A stretch of 11,142 nucleotides of DNA, taken from assembly GCA_018825765.1 (NCBI GenBank), contig JAHKAQ010000076.1, positions 1 through 11,142 on the forward strand, read 5' to 3'. Shown here one piece after another: positions 1 through 6,981 of this stretch (its first letter is position 1; each line of letters starts with the position of its first letter). Position numbers and translations under genes: made by a program. This DNA is from Patescibacteria group bacterium (GTDB lineage: Bacteria > Patescibacteriota > Minisyncoccia > CAIUEV01 > JAHKAQ01). A model generated the notes under the pieces. That model did not search any database and was not told where the DNA came from. It worked only from the letters and a program-made list of their open reading frames with translations.

Positions 1-1
1 C

Positions 2-388
2 CGCTATCTTAAAAAAATCGCTCTAAACGACTATTACGATCCCGCAGCCGACAAAATAACTCTCTGCACCATGCACGCGGCCAAAGGATTAGAATTTAGC
101 GCTGTTTTTATCTCGGCCTTTGAGCAGGGGACTATCCCTTTTGGGAAAAATGATGCCGATCCGGCCGAAGAAAAAAGATTATTTTACGTGGCCTTAACCA
201 GAGCCAGGGACAAGGTGTTTTTAATCCACGCCAAAGAAAGGTTCAGAAACAATAACCGTCAAATTTCTCCTTATAAAAAACTGATTCAGTCTGCTGTCAA
301 TCAGAAAATTACTGACCCGGCCATGGAAAAAATCCAAAAAAAACGCGCTAAAAAACAAGCGCGTGAGCGCCAAACTGCCTTATTCTGA
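2..388 (+). CDS. UvrD/Rep-family ATP-dependent DNA helicase, C-terminal end (5' truncated by window)
   Basis: The reading frame is open from base 2, so only the last ~128 codons are present. They carry helicase motif V (TMHAAKGLEF, with the Thr-x-His and Lys-Gly of superfamily 1A) and motif VI (FYVALTRAR, with the arginine finger region), which identify the 2A/2B C-terminal part of a UvrD/PcrA/Rep-like 3'-5' helicase that unwinds DNA with ATP during repair or replication restart. After motif VI there is only a short basic tail rich in Lys/Arg, without the Tudor-like domain of PcrA. The last five residues, QTALF, fit the QxxLF pattern of beta-clamp binding peptides. The gene ends in TGA and overlaps the 3' end of the convergent PAS gene by 9 bp. 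Family call is firm; which paralogue (UvrD, PcrA, Rep) cannot be told from this fragment. Confidence 0.9.
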   Translation, partial: RYLKKIALNDYYDPAADKITLCTMHAAKGLEFSAVFISAFEQGTIPFGKNDADPAEEKRLFYVALTRARDKVFLIHAKERFRNNNRQISPYKKLIQSAVNQKITDPAMEKIQKKRAKKQARERQTALF

Positions 389-2038
389 TTCGTTTTTCTT
401 AAGATAGCTCCCTATTACCGTCGCTAAATGCGCTGAAAATACGTCGTAAAAATTAAGCTCCTGCGTGCTTAGTTTTTCCACCACCGAGAATCCAACAAAA
501 AGACAGCCGGCCAGTCTTTTTTTCACCACGATTGGCAGAAGAAGAAAAGCCTTTATTTTTTTGTCCGGACAAAATTTTCTTATATTGTAATCCTCTGCCA
601 GACCCTGAATTCGTTTTTTTTCTTTTATAAATTGTCTTATATGTCCCAAGCCGGCCGGCCAAATACAAAATGACCCGGCCCCTCGTATAACAGAGAATCC
701 CGGCTTAATATAATTAGATATCTGAAAAAGTTTTTTTTGTTTTTTATCAAAATAATATAATTCGCAAATTTTAGCGTCAGAAAATTCCAGTGCTGCTCTG
801 GTGACAAATTTTAATATCTCCTGCGGCTTGCTCTTGTTTATGTCTATTAAAACCGAAACTCTTCGGTTTATTAATCCCAGTTGCTTGTAAGATTCAATCA
901 ACCGTTTTTCAATTTTCTTTTTTTCCGTAATGTCTCTGGTTTGCAAAACCATGCCCAAAACTTTATTTTTCTGGGAAAAAAGCGGCTCCCAGGAGCTGGA
1001 AGCATACCAGATTCTGCCGTTTTTCCTTACCGCTTTATACTCAACGTCTTTTAAACCTGGTTGGCCCTGCTCATAAGTCCTTCTTAAAAGTCTTTTTATT
1101 TTCCCCCTGTCGTCTTTATGAATCCACCACCTGGCCTTATTTTTCATTTCTTCCTGGGTAAAACCCAGAACCTCTTTGCATTTCGGGCTGGCGTAAATGG
1201 TTTTTCCGCGCTCATTAACAATCGTTATGAAGCCGGGCACGGTTTCCACGATTCTCCTGAATCGCTCCCTGGATTTTCTCAAATATTTTCTCGCTTTTTT
1301 TTCTTCAGTAATGTCCGTGACTATCTGCACAAAACCTATCAGCTCTCCCTTGTCGCTTCTTTCGTAATTCCAGTCCACCCTTAAATCAATAAAACCCCCG
1401 CCTCTTTTTATGTTTCTTTTAAAATAAGGTTTAGGCGCCGGTTGATTTTTTACTAAATTTTCAAAATATTTTTTTAACTTTCTTTTTTCCGCAACTCCTC
1501 CAGCCACTCTGTTCCAGATTTTTTCTCCGGTGTAATTATCTTTCCCCCCGCCCATTATCCTGGTATAAGCTTTGTTGCAAAAGGTAATGGTGCCGGAAAG
1601 ATCGCATTCCTCAATACCATGCGGCACAGTTTCAATTAAAATCCGGTATTTCTCCTTGCTTTTCTTCAGCTCTCGCCTCATGGTCGCTTCCCGGGTTATA
1701 TTCTTAATAAAAATTACTATTTGTTTTACCTGTTTTTTTCTATCCAGGATTGGATAGAGTTTTAAAAAAAGAACCCCGTTTTTCTTATCCTGGCTTACCA
1801 GTTGTTTGGGTTCCCTGGCTTTAACTGTTTGTTTTATTTTGTTCATCAGCCCTGCCCTTAGTCGGTAGCAGGGCGTTATCTTGAAAATGTCCAGCCTGAC
1901 TTTTTTTGTTTTTTTAAAATCCAAAAGCTTTCTGGCTTTCTTATTCGCGAAAATAACTTCTCCCTTCCTGTCAGTTAGAACCATCGCTTCAGTAACCGCG
2001 TTGATTAAATCTAGCAAGGTCTTTTTATCTTTTTCCAT
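380..2038 (-). CDS. PAS-PAS-PAS-GAF sensory protein without output domain
   Basis: The 552-aa product is a soluble multi-sensor protein. Three PAS domains lie at about residues 7-117, 129-247 and 258-374; each ends in the typical (T/N)-(D/I)-I-T-(E/R) motif (IKNITRE, VTDITEEK, TRDITEKKK) and the second and third start with a charged helix that probably forms a coiled-coil linker. A GAF domain follows at about 395-546. No membrane segment, histidine kinase, GGDEF, EAL or DNA-binding domain is present, so the output is unknown; it may act by binding a partner encoded elsewhere, or the gene may be a kinase that has lost its catalytic end. The start at 2038 gives a first PAS domain of normal length; there is no convincing SD site before it. 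It is divergent from the flavodoxin gene. Domain assignment is strong, ligands are unknown. Confidence 0.88.
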   Translation of the reverse strand: MEKDKKTLLDLINAVTEAMVLTDRKGEVIFANKKARKLLDFKKTKKVRLDIFKITPCYRLRAGLMNKIKQTVKAREPKQLVSQDKKNGVLFLKLYPILDRKKQVKQIVIFIKNITREATMRRELKKSKEKYRILIETVPHGIEECDLSGTITFCNKAYTRIMGGGKDNYTGEKIWNRVAGGVAEKRKLKKYFENLVKNQPAPKPYFKRNIKRGGGFIDLRVDWNYERSDKGELIGFVQIVTDITEEKKARKYLRKSRERFRRIVETVPGFITIVNERGKTIYASPKCKEVLGFTQEEMKNKARWWIHKDDRGKIKRLLRRTYEQGQPGLKDVEYKAVRKNGRIWYASSSWEPLFSQKNKVLGMVLQTRDITEKKKIEKRLIESYKQLGLINRRVSVLIDINKSKPQEILKFVTRAALEFSDAKICELYYFDKKQKKLFQISNYIKPGFSVIRGAGSFCIWPAGLGHIRQFIKEKKRIQGLAEDYNIRKFCPDKKIKAFLLLPIVVKKRLAGCLFVGFSVVEKLSTQELNFYDVFSAHLATVIGSYLKKNESE

Positions 2039-2090
2039 GTTTTTTACAACAGGCTCTGAAGGCCCACCAAAAAAATCAACCTTTTCTAAT

Positions 2091-2120
2091 ATAATAAAGC
2101 TTTATGCCTTAAAAAAGCAA
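2091..2120 (-). promoter_or_regulatory. Candidate promoter of the PAS-GAF gene
   Basis: Read leftward, TTGCTT (2120-2115) and TATTAT (2096-2091) are separated by 18 bp. Transcription would start near 2084, leaving a leader of about 45 nt. The area is A/T-rich and shifted -10 readings (TATATT) are also possible. Confidence 0.4.
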
Positions 2121-2121
2121 G

Positions 2122-2150
2122 AATACAAAATAAAAATTTTGTGCTAAAAT
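2122..2150 (+). promoter_or_regulatory. Candidate extended -10 promoter, flavodoxin operon (possibly leaderless)
   Basis: TGCTAAAAT at 2142-2150 is an extended -10 (TGn followed by a 5/6 match to TATAAT). A weak -35 (AATACA, 2122-2127) sits 17 bp upstream. A start site 6-7 nt after the -10 falls at 2156-2158, on the ATG itself (2157), so the mRNA may have no leader; accordingly no SD site is seen. Confidence 0.5.
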
Positions 2151-2156
2151 AAAAAC

Positions 2157-2636
2157 ATGAAAACCTTGGTAGTTTTTTACTCCAGAACCGGCAACACCAA
2201 AAAGGTCGCTCAAAAAATTATTCAATCAATCAATAGCGATAGTGAAGAGATTTTTGACGCTTCCAATATTTTCGACAGCCTGGGCTATCTTCGCTATTGC
2301 AAAGAAGCGATTCTAAAAGAACTGCCCCGCATAAAAAAAACAAAAAAAGATCCTTCAAAATATGATCTGGTTGTCATCGGCACGCCGATTTGGGTTTACA
2401 CTCTTTCAAGTCCGATAAGAACGTATCTTGAGAAAAATAAAAATAAGTTTAAAAAAGTAGCCTTTTTCTGCACCCAGGGCGCGTCCGGCGCCCCTGAAGC
2501 GTTCAAAGAAATGCAGCGCATTTGCCGCCAAAAACCTCTGGCCCTGCTTACTCTCCTAACTGAAGAAGTGAGAAATAAAAAGAACACCAAAAAGGTCGCT
2601 CAATTCACGAAAAAACTAAAACAAAATTGCGTTTAA
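2157..2636 (+). CDS. Flavodoxin-like protein
   Basis: The 159-aa product has the flavodoxin layout: beta1 (MKTLVVFYS), then an FMN phosphate-binding loop SRTGNT at residues 9-14, a GTPIW loop at 75-79 whose Trp79 would stack on the isoalloxazine ring, and a CTQGASG loop at 105-111 that would close over the flavin. Length is right for a short-chain flavodoxin or flavodoxin-domain quinone/disulfide reductase. It would bind FMN in the cytoplasm and carry electrons; no iron-sulfur or reductase domain is fused. The residues 37-65 insertion is helical and basic and could be a partner surface. First gene of a probable operon with the lipoprotein 28 bp downstream. The redox partner cannot be inferred from this window. 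Confidence 0.85.
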   Translation: MKTLVVFYSRTGNTKKVAQKIIQSINSDSEEIFDASNIFDSLGYLRYCKEAILKELPRIKKTKKDPSKYDLVVIGTPIWVYTLSSPIRTYLEKNKNKFKKVAFFCTQGASGAPEAFKEMQRICRQKPLALLTLLTEEVRNKKNTKKVAQFTKKLKQNCV

Positions 2637-2664
2637 AAATCAAAAATAAAAATTAAAAAAAGAA

Positions 2665-3342
2665 ATGACCGCTCCCCAAAAACATTTCCTGGCACCTTTT
2701 GTAATCGCCGCCAGTCTTTTAATCTCCGCCTGTTCGGTTCAGTCTCCGCCGCCTGATTCTTCTTCTCGGGATTCTGACGAGAGCCAGGAGGAAAAACTAA
2801 ATTCCCGGGAGGCGTCAACTGAAACTGATCAGCTAAACAATAATTCAGGCGAAGATAATCCGGCTGATCAAAAAGCCGTCACTCATAACTCCAGACAAAC
2901 CGCCGGCTGGCAGACTTTTAAAAATGAAAAATATTCCTTTGAAGTCCAATACCCGCCCAAGTGGTTTCGCCTGGAAGACGACTGTTGTCCGCCGTCCCCA
3001 ACCTCCACTACTTTTAATAATCGTTCCTCTAAAAAGAGCGAGTTTGCTCAATATCAGTTGGAAAAAGGAGTCCAGGCAATCAGTATCGTTTGTCTCTACG
3101 AAGGTGATTTAGAGAGCATCGGCGAAGTTACCCTCCAGAAAAAGGAAAATATTCCCTCCCAAAACCTTATTATCAATGGTTTCCCGGCTATTAAGTTCAC
3201 CCAAAGCCAGGAGCCGGATAATCCCGGCGCGAAGACTTTTACCTATTATATAGTGAATCAAAACAGAGGCTGCCGCCTTACTTTTTCCAGCGCCTGCTCA
3301 ATGTGTGAAACCATCGTTTCCTCTTTTCATTATTTAGAATAA
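2665..3342 (+). CDS. Lipoprotein with PsbP/DcrB-like C-terminal domain
   Basis: The 225-aa product begins with a lipoprotein signal: a hydrophobic segment at residues 8-22 and the lipobox I20-S21-A22-C23, so cleavage and lipidation at Cys23 are expected. A low-complexity Ser/Asp/Glu/Asn linker (about 24-80) follows, then a compact domain (about 82-225) opening with the F-K-N-x-x-Y-S-F-x-V-x-Y-P-P-x-W pattern seen in PsbP/DcrB-like extracellular domains. Six cysteines in this domain (107, 108, 143, 203, 211, 214) might form disulfides outside the cell. Nothing indicates enzymatic activity. The purine-rich stretch before the ATG is only a weak RBS. It lies between the flavodoxin gene and the transglycosylase gene, 12 bp from the latter, suggesting co-transcription and a role at the cell surface. 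Lipoprotein call is firm, domain family is tentative. Confidence 0.75.
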   Translation: MTAPQKHFLAPFVIAASLLISACSVQSPPPDSSSRDSDESQEEKLNSREASTETDQLNNNSGEDNPADQKAVTHNSRQTAGWQTFKNEKYSFEVQYPPKWFRLEDDCCPPSPTSTTFNNRSSKKSEFAQYQLEKGVQAISIVCLYEGDLESIGEVTLQKKENIPSQNLIINGFPAIKFTQSQEPDNPGAKTFTYYIVNQNRGCRLTFSSACSMCETIVSSFHYLE

Positions 3343-3354
3343 ACCCCATAAACC

Positions 3355-4821
3355 ATGACCGCTGATTTTGATCCGTTATTTTTAAAGTCCCGGCAAAAGT
3401 TAATCCGTTTTCGAAAACTATATATTGACGCTCAGATAAAAGCCGAGAGTGGACTTAAAGGAAAAGCGAGAAAACTGGGGCTCGGGCTTGGCCGGGAAAT
3501 ATCCCGGCTTCCTTACTATTCCCTGGCTCAAACCCAATATTACCAGGTCCTGGATCAATTTAGGCAGGCGGTAATTCAGAAAAACTTTAACTCCGGCCAA
3601 AACGATCTTTTATTTATTGCCGCTCTTTCTGATCTCACTATTTTCGATGAAATAGATAAGCTCAAAGAACAAAAAGAAAAAATCCTGCGCCAAAAACCCG
3701 TCACCGGCCTCATAAGAACCCAGGCCCAGACCTGGCGGGAATTAAATCCCGGCCTTAAAATCATCATAAGCCTTGTCATTTTTGCCGCCGCCTTCTTTGC
3801 CTGTTTTTTCGCCCCCGGACAAATCTGGCTTGGTCTGGCTTTATTCTCTTGCGGCCTTATGATTTTTCTTGAAGGCGCTCAACAAAAAATTTCAAACTAC
3901 AGTCTTTCCAGCAAAGAACTGGATCGCGATCATGCCTATCAAAAAGCTCGCCGCGAAATTCCCTCCAAAAAAAACAATCAGCTGGCCTCGCAATTGGCCT
4001 TAATTCACAAAAAACTGGAACAGGATATTCTTGCCGTAAGAATTCACGAAAAAAGATCCGAATACCGCCGTTACCTTGTTTCCGCTTTTGTTCCGGCGCT
4101 TATTCTTTTCGCCTATTTCCTGAAGCAGGGGATTCAGTCTGTCTTTTTTAGCTTATTAGCCGCGATCTCCAGCCGGCTGGCCTGGTTCGGCCTGCCGCTT
4201 AACTCGATTAAACAGGGTTTTGCCGACGCTTTCGGCCTAAAAAGCGCCGAAGCAGTTTCCAATAAATCCGTCCAGCAAACCAGAGAACCGGCGATTCCCG
4301 ACAACCCGTCCAATCCTGAAGAAATAAAACTGTTAGTGAATCATGTTTCAAAAAACACCGGCACTCCGGCCGAAATCCTCTGGGGCATGTTAAAACAGGA
4401 ATCCACTCTGGGGAAAAACACCGGTCACGGTCATTATCTGGCGGATATGAATCCTAATCAAAGAAAGACCTTTTTAGAAATATGCCAAAATCTCAACCTT
4501 AATCCGGCTTCCACTGGAGTATCCCAAAGGCCCAGAAATTATAGCGGCTGGGGAGGCGCCATGGGTCCGGCCCAGTTTATTCCAACCACCTGGAAAATGT
4601 TTGATAAAAAAATTGCTGAAATTTATGGCGTAGAATACGCCAATCCCTGGAATTTCAAGCACGCCGTGACCGCCATGGGCCTTAAGCTCGCCCAGGACGG
4701 CGCCACTGATCCGGCGAGAAAAAAGGAAGCTATTGGCCGCTATTTCGCCGGCGGCAACTGGCGGGGAGGCGCCGCTCAAAGATATATCAACGGCGTTTTG
4801 GCCAAATCCCAGGATTTTTAA
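3355..4821 (+). CDS. Membrane-anchored MltB/SLT-like lytic murein transglycosylase
   Basis: The 488-aa product joins a cytoplasmic N-terminal helical region (1-130) and membrane segments (about 133-153, 156-175 and 241-258, with a further amphipathic stretch at 262-280) to a C-terminal lysozyme-fold domain (about 322-486). That domain has the transglycosylase signature: ILWGMLKQES with Glu349 as predicted catalytic acid, followed by GWGGAMGPAQFIPTTW (398-413), characteristic of MltB-like enzymes that cleave the MurNAc-GlcNAc bond of peptidoglycan with 1,6-anhydro product formation. Three membrane spans place this domain outside the cell, as required. A coiled region (176-240) lies in the cytoplasm between spans 2 and 3. 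No SD site precedes the ATG. It is the last gene of the flavodoxin-lipoprotein cluster and ends at a terminator. Function of the domain is strong; the role of the long cytoplasmic part is unknown. Confidence 0.85.
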   Translation: MTADFDPLFLKSRQKLIRFRKLYIDAQIKAESGLKGKARKLGLGLGREISRLPYYSLAQTQYYQVLDQFRQAVIQKNFNSGQNDLLFIAALSDLTIFDEIDKLKEQKEKILRQKPVTGLIRTQAQTWRELNPGLKIIISLVIFAAAFFACFFAPGQIWLGLALFSCGLMIFLEGAQQKISNYSLSSKELDRDHAYQKARREIPSKKNNQLASQLALIHKKLEQDILAVRIHEKRSEYRRYLVSAFVPALILFAYFLKQGIQSVFFSLLAAISSRLAWFGLPLNSIKQGFADAFGLKSAEAVSNKSVQQTREPAIPDNPSNPEEIKLLVNHVSKNTGTPAEILWGMLKQESTLGKNTGHGHYLADMNPNQRKTFLEICQNLNLNPASTGVSQRPRNYSGWGGAMGPAQFIPTTWKMFDKKIAEIYGVEYANPWNFKHAVTAMGLKLAQDGATDPARKKEAIGRYFAGGNWRGGAAQRYINGVLAKSQDF

Positions 4822-4860
4822 CGCGAAAATCATTTTATTAGATTCTCGCGTTCATTTTTT
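4820..4860 (+). terminator. Intrinsic terminator after transglycosylase gene
   Basis: AACGCGA (4820-4826) pairs with TCGCGTT (4846-4852), followed inward by AATC/GATT after one mismatch, with a 9-nt loop, and the T-run 4855-4860 follows. The stop codon TAA (4819-4821) is part of the stem. It separates the operon from lexA. Confidence 0.8.
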
Positions 4861-4863
4861 CTC

Positions 4864-4892
4864 TTGACTTTCGATTTACTTTCGATTACTAT
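4864..4892 (+). promoter_or_regulatory. lexA promoter
   Basis: TTGACT (4864-4869, 5/6 to consensus) and TACTAT (4887-4892, 4/6) are 17 bp apart. The start would be near 4899, giving a leader of about 37 nt. The -10 is covered by the central palindrome of the TCGA array, so a protein bound there would block RNA polymerase. Confidence 0.6.
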
Positions 4893-4909
4893 CGAAATAG
4901 ATTCGAAAT
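4869..4909 (+). promoter_or_regulatory. Putative LexA operator: four phased TCGA-core half-sites
   Basis: Two direct copies of TTTCGAT (4869-4875 and 4880-4886) are followed by the inverted copy ATCGAAA (4891-4897) and by ATTCGAAAT (4901-4909). The second and third form a perfect palindrome, TTTCGAT-TACT-ATCGAAA. The TCGA cores start at 4871, 4882, 4892 and 4903, i.e. 11, 10 and 11 bp apart, close to one helical turn each. Position over the promoter of lexA suggests autorepression. The sequence is not the Bacillus-type (GAAC-N4-GTTC) or the E. coli-type (CTGT-N8-ACAG) SOS box. Confidence 0.6.
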
Positions 4910-4935
4910 CTGTCTTTAAAAATTAAACCAAAAAA

Positions 4936-5535
4936 ATGATCACCCTGAGACAAAAACAAATCCTGGATTTCATTACTGACTTCAGTCACAAAAAAAGCTT
5001 CGCTCCCACGCTTGAAGAAATAAAAGAACATCTCGGCCTTTCAGCTGTTTCCACGGTTCATCATCATGTTAGGTCACTGAAAGACGCTGGTTTTTTAAGC
5101 AAAGAAGAGCACCAGCCCCGCGCCATTAGCGTCTATGAAAGTGAACAGATGATGCAAATTCCTTTTCTGGGCATTATTTCCGCCGGAAAACCCATCGAAG
5201 CCATTGAACAAAAAGAAACCATGGCTTATCCTAAGACCCGCCTTCCCAAAAGCGGCCGGTTTTACGCTCTGCGCGTGAACGGCCAGAGCATGATTGATGA
5301 GAATATAGCTGACGGCGACATCGTGATCATCAAAGTCCAGCCCGCGGCTGAAAACGGCCAAAAAGTAGTGGCTCTTATCAACAACGAAGAAGTAACCCTG
5401 AAAAAGATCTACAAAGAGAAAAATAAAATCCGCCTCCAGCCAGCCAACCCGGAGCTTGAGCCGATTTATGTTCCGGCTGAAAAGCTCACTATTCAAGGCG
5501 TTGTGATTGATGTTGTAAAAAAACAATCCGCTTGA
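4936..5535 (+). CDS. lexA: LexA SOS repressor (S24 self-cleaving)
   Basis: The 199-aa product has the standard LexA size and order. A winged helix-turn-helix (1-65) opens with LRQKQILDFI and includes the recognition-helix region around SAVSTVHHHVRSL (36-48). The C-terminal S24 peptidase domain follows: the Ala83-Gly84 autocleavage bond in IISAGKPI, nucleophile Ser118 in NGQSM, and general base Lys156 in VTLKK. All three align with the functional residues of E. coli LexA, so RecA-stimulated self-cleavage and an SOS response should be intact. There is no SD site; the ATG follows an A-run. A phased TCGA array over its own promoter suggests autoregulation. aspS follows after 71 bp and probably has a separate promoter. 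Very confident call. Confidence 0.97.
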   Translation: MITLRQKQILDFITDFSHKKSFAPTLEEIKEHLGLSAVSTVHHHVRSLKDAGFLSKEEHQPRAISVYESEQMMQIPFLGIISAGKPIEAIEQKETMAYPKTRLPKSGRFYALRVNGQSMIDENIADGDIVIIKVQPAAENGQKVVALINNEEVTLKKIYKEKNKIRLQPANPELEPIYVPAEKLTIQGVVIDVVKKQSA

Positions 5536-5560
5536 TATTTCTATTATTCCCTGTTACATT
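5532..5560 (+). promoter_or_regulatory. Candidate aspS promoter
   Basis: TTGATA (5532-5537, overlapping the lexA stop) and TACATT (5555-5560) are spaced 17 bp, and TG at 5552-5553 makes the -10 extended. The leader would be about 40 nt and lacks an obvious SD site. Readthrough from lexA is an alternative, since no terminator separates the genes. Confidence 0.45.
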
Positions 5561-5606
5561 GGTTAATAATAAACTTATGGTGAGTTTTTAAATATTTGGC
5601 CAAGTA

Positions 5607-6923
5607 ATGCGGGGAAAAAACATCTCTCAAATCAAAAAAACCAAGCCAGCAAAAAATATAACTGTTTACGGCTGGGTGCATGTTATTCGCGACCTTGGAA
5701 ACATTAAATTCATTCTCCTAAGAGACATTTCCGGCACGATCCAGACCGTGATTCTTAAAAAAAACCAGGCTGTTTTTAAAAAATCAGCCAAACTCACGCC
5801 TGAATCCGTGGTTCGCCTTACCGGTCAGCTTAAAAAACAAAAACAGGCTCCGGATGGAGTGGAGATTTTAGTCCAATCCATAAAAATTTTATCCCTGGCT
5901 TTACCCGAGCTTCCTATTCCGGTGATTGAAAAAACCAAGGCCCAAACCGCCCAATCCAAAAGAATCGACTGGCGCTGGCTTGACCTTCGGAAACCCCAAA
6001 AACAGCTCGTCTTTAAAGTCTGGACCGAAATGGAGCGCGCCATGCGCCAATACTTTCTGGAAAATAATTTTATTCAAATCTATTCTCCCAAATTAATGAG
6101 CTCTCCCAGCGAAGGCGGATCAGAGCTTTTTGAGCTTCCCTACTTTAAAACCAAAGCCTTTTTGGCCCAGTCGCCCCAATTTTACAAACAAATGGCCATG
6201 GCCGCCGGCTTGGAAAGAGTTTTTGAAGCCGGCCCGGTTTTTCGCGCCGAACCCTCTTTTACCTCCCGGCACGCCACTGAATTTACCAGCTATGATTTTG
6301 AAATGTCCTTTATTCAGTCCCACCAGGACGTTATAGCGGTGGAAGAACAAATGTTAAAATCCATGTTAAAAGCCGTCCAGGAAAAATACGGTCAGCTCAT
6401 TAAAAAACAATACAACCGCGAATTAGTTGTTCCCTCCATTCCCTTCCCGCAGTTCACCATGAAGCAGGCCAAAGCCATTCTAAAAAAACTAAAAGTACCC
6501 GGTCCCAAACCCGGCGATCTCACGCCCGAAGAAGAAAAAGCGCTTTCCCGCTATGTTCTAGAAAAATACAATCACGAATTCGTTTTTATCACCCAATACC
6601 CCGCTTCAGTCCGGCCTTTTTACCATATGCGCCTAAAAAACAATCCCCGGCTCACCAAAAGCTTTGATCTTCTTTTTTGCGGCTTGGAAATTACCACCGG
6701 CGCTCAGCGCGAACACCGCTTTCAGATGCTGAAAACCCAGGCCAAAAAATCAGGCGTCAGCTTAAAATTCATCAAAGACTATCTCAACTACTTCAAGTAT
6801 GGCTGTCCGCCTCACGGCGGCGCCGGCATCGGTCCGGCAAGAATCGTCATGAAAATTCTCGGCGAAAAAAATATCCAGGAAACCACTTTTGTCCATCGCG
6901 GCGTGAAAAGACTTAGGCCGTAG
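5607..6923 (+). CDS. aspS: Aspartyl-tRNA synthetase, archaeal-type, probably non-discriminating (AspRS2)
   Basis: The 438-aa enzyme is a class II synthetase of the short archaeal/eukaryal-like type, not the ~590-aa bacterial form with a GAD insertion. An N-terminal OB fold (about 16-105) binds the anticodon. The catalytic domain shows the flipping-loop motif SSPSEGGSELF (165-175), QSPQFYKQ (188-195), motif 2 with FRAE (Arg213), GLEITTGAQREHR (359-371) and motif 3 GGAGIGPARIV (404-414, Arg412). It attaches aspartate to tRNA-Asp. By alignment to the Thermococcus enzyme, His25 and Pro82 take the places of the Trp and Lys linked to strict tRNA-Asp selection; His/Pro are typical of enzymes that also charge tRNA-Asn, which then needs GatCAB. 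The C-terminal motif, usually F-P-R-x3-R-L-x-P, reads FVHRGVKRLRP. The start lacks an SD site. Confidence 0.95.
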   Translation: MRGKNISQIKKTKPAKNITVYGWVHVIRDLGNIKFILLRDISGTIQTVILKKNQAVFKKSAKLTPESVVRLTGQLKKQKQAPDGVEILVQSIKILSLALPELPIPVIEKTKAQTAQSKRIDWRWLDLRKPQKQLVFKVWTEMERAMRQYFLENNFIQIYSPKLMSSPSEGGSELFELPYFKTKAFLAQSPQFYKQMAMAAGLERVFEAGPVFRAEPSFTSRHATEFTSYDFEMSFIQSHQDVIAVEEQMLKSMLKAVQEKYGQLIKKQYNRELVVPSIPFPQFTMKQAKAILKKLKVPGPKPGDLTPEEEKALSRYVLEKYNHEFVFITQYPASVRPFYHMRLKNNPRLTKSFDLLFCGLEITTGAQREHRFQMLKTQAKKSGVSLKFIKDYLNYFKYGCPPHGGAGIGPARIVMKILGEKNIQETTFVHRGVKRLRP

Positions 6924-6948
6924 CTTTGGCGCTTATCAAATCTCTCAT

Positions 6949-6977
6949 TTGACTCTTTTTCCTTCTCTTGCTATATT
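6949..6977 (+). promoter_or_regulatory. Strong promoter of structured RNA
   Basis: TTGACT (6949-6954), a 17-bp spacer and TATATT (6972-6977) with an extended TG at 6969-6970 make this one of the best promoter matches in the window. No open frame with an RBS follows on this strand. The expected start is 6982-6985. Confidence 0.65.
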
Positions 6978-6981
6978 TTCC

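Noticed and set aside
3409..3418. TTTTCGAAAA palindrome resembling the lexA array half-site
   Set aside because: It is a single copy inside the coding region of the transglycosylase gene, away from any promoter.
4474..4833. Leftward 119-codon open frame opposite the transglycosylase
   Set aside because: It lies fully antisense to a well-supported catalytic domain, has no RBS and no recognisable motif; a by-product of codon bias.
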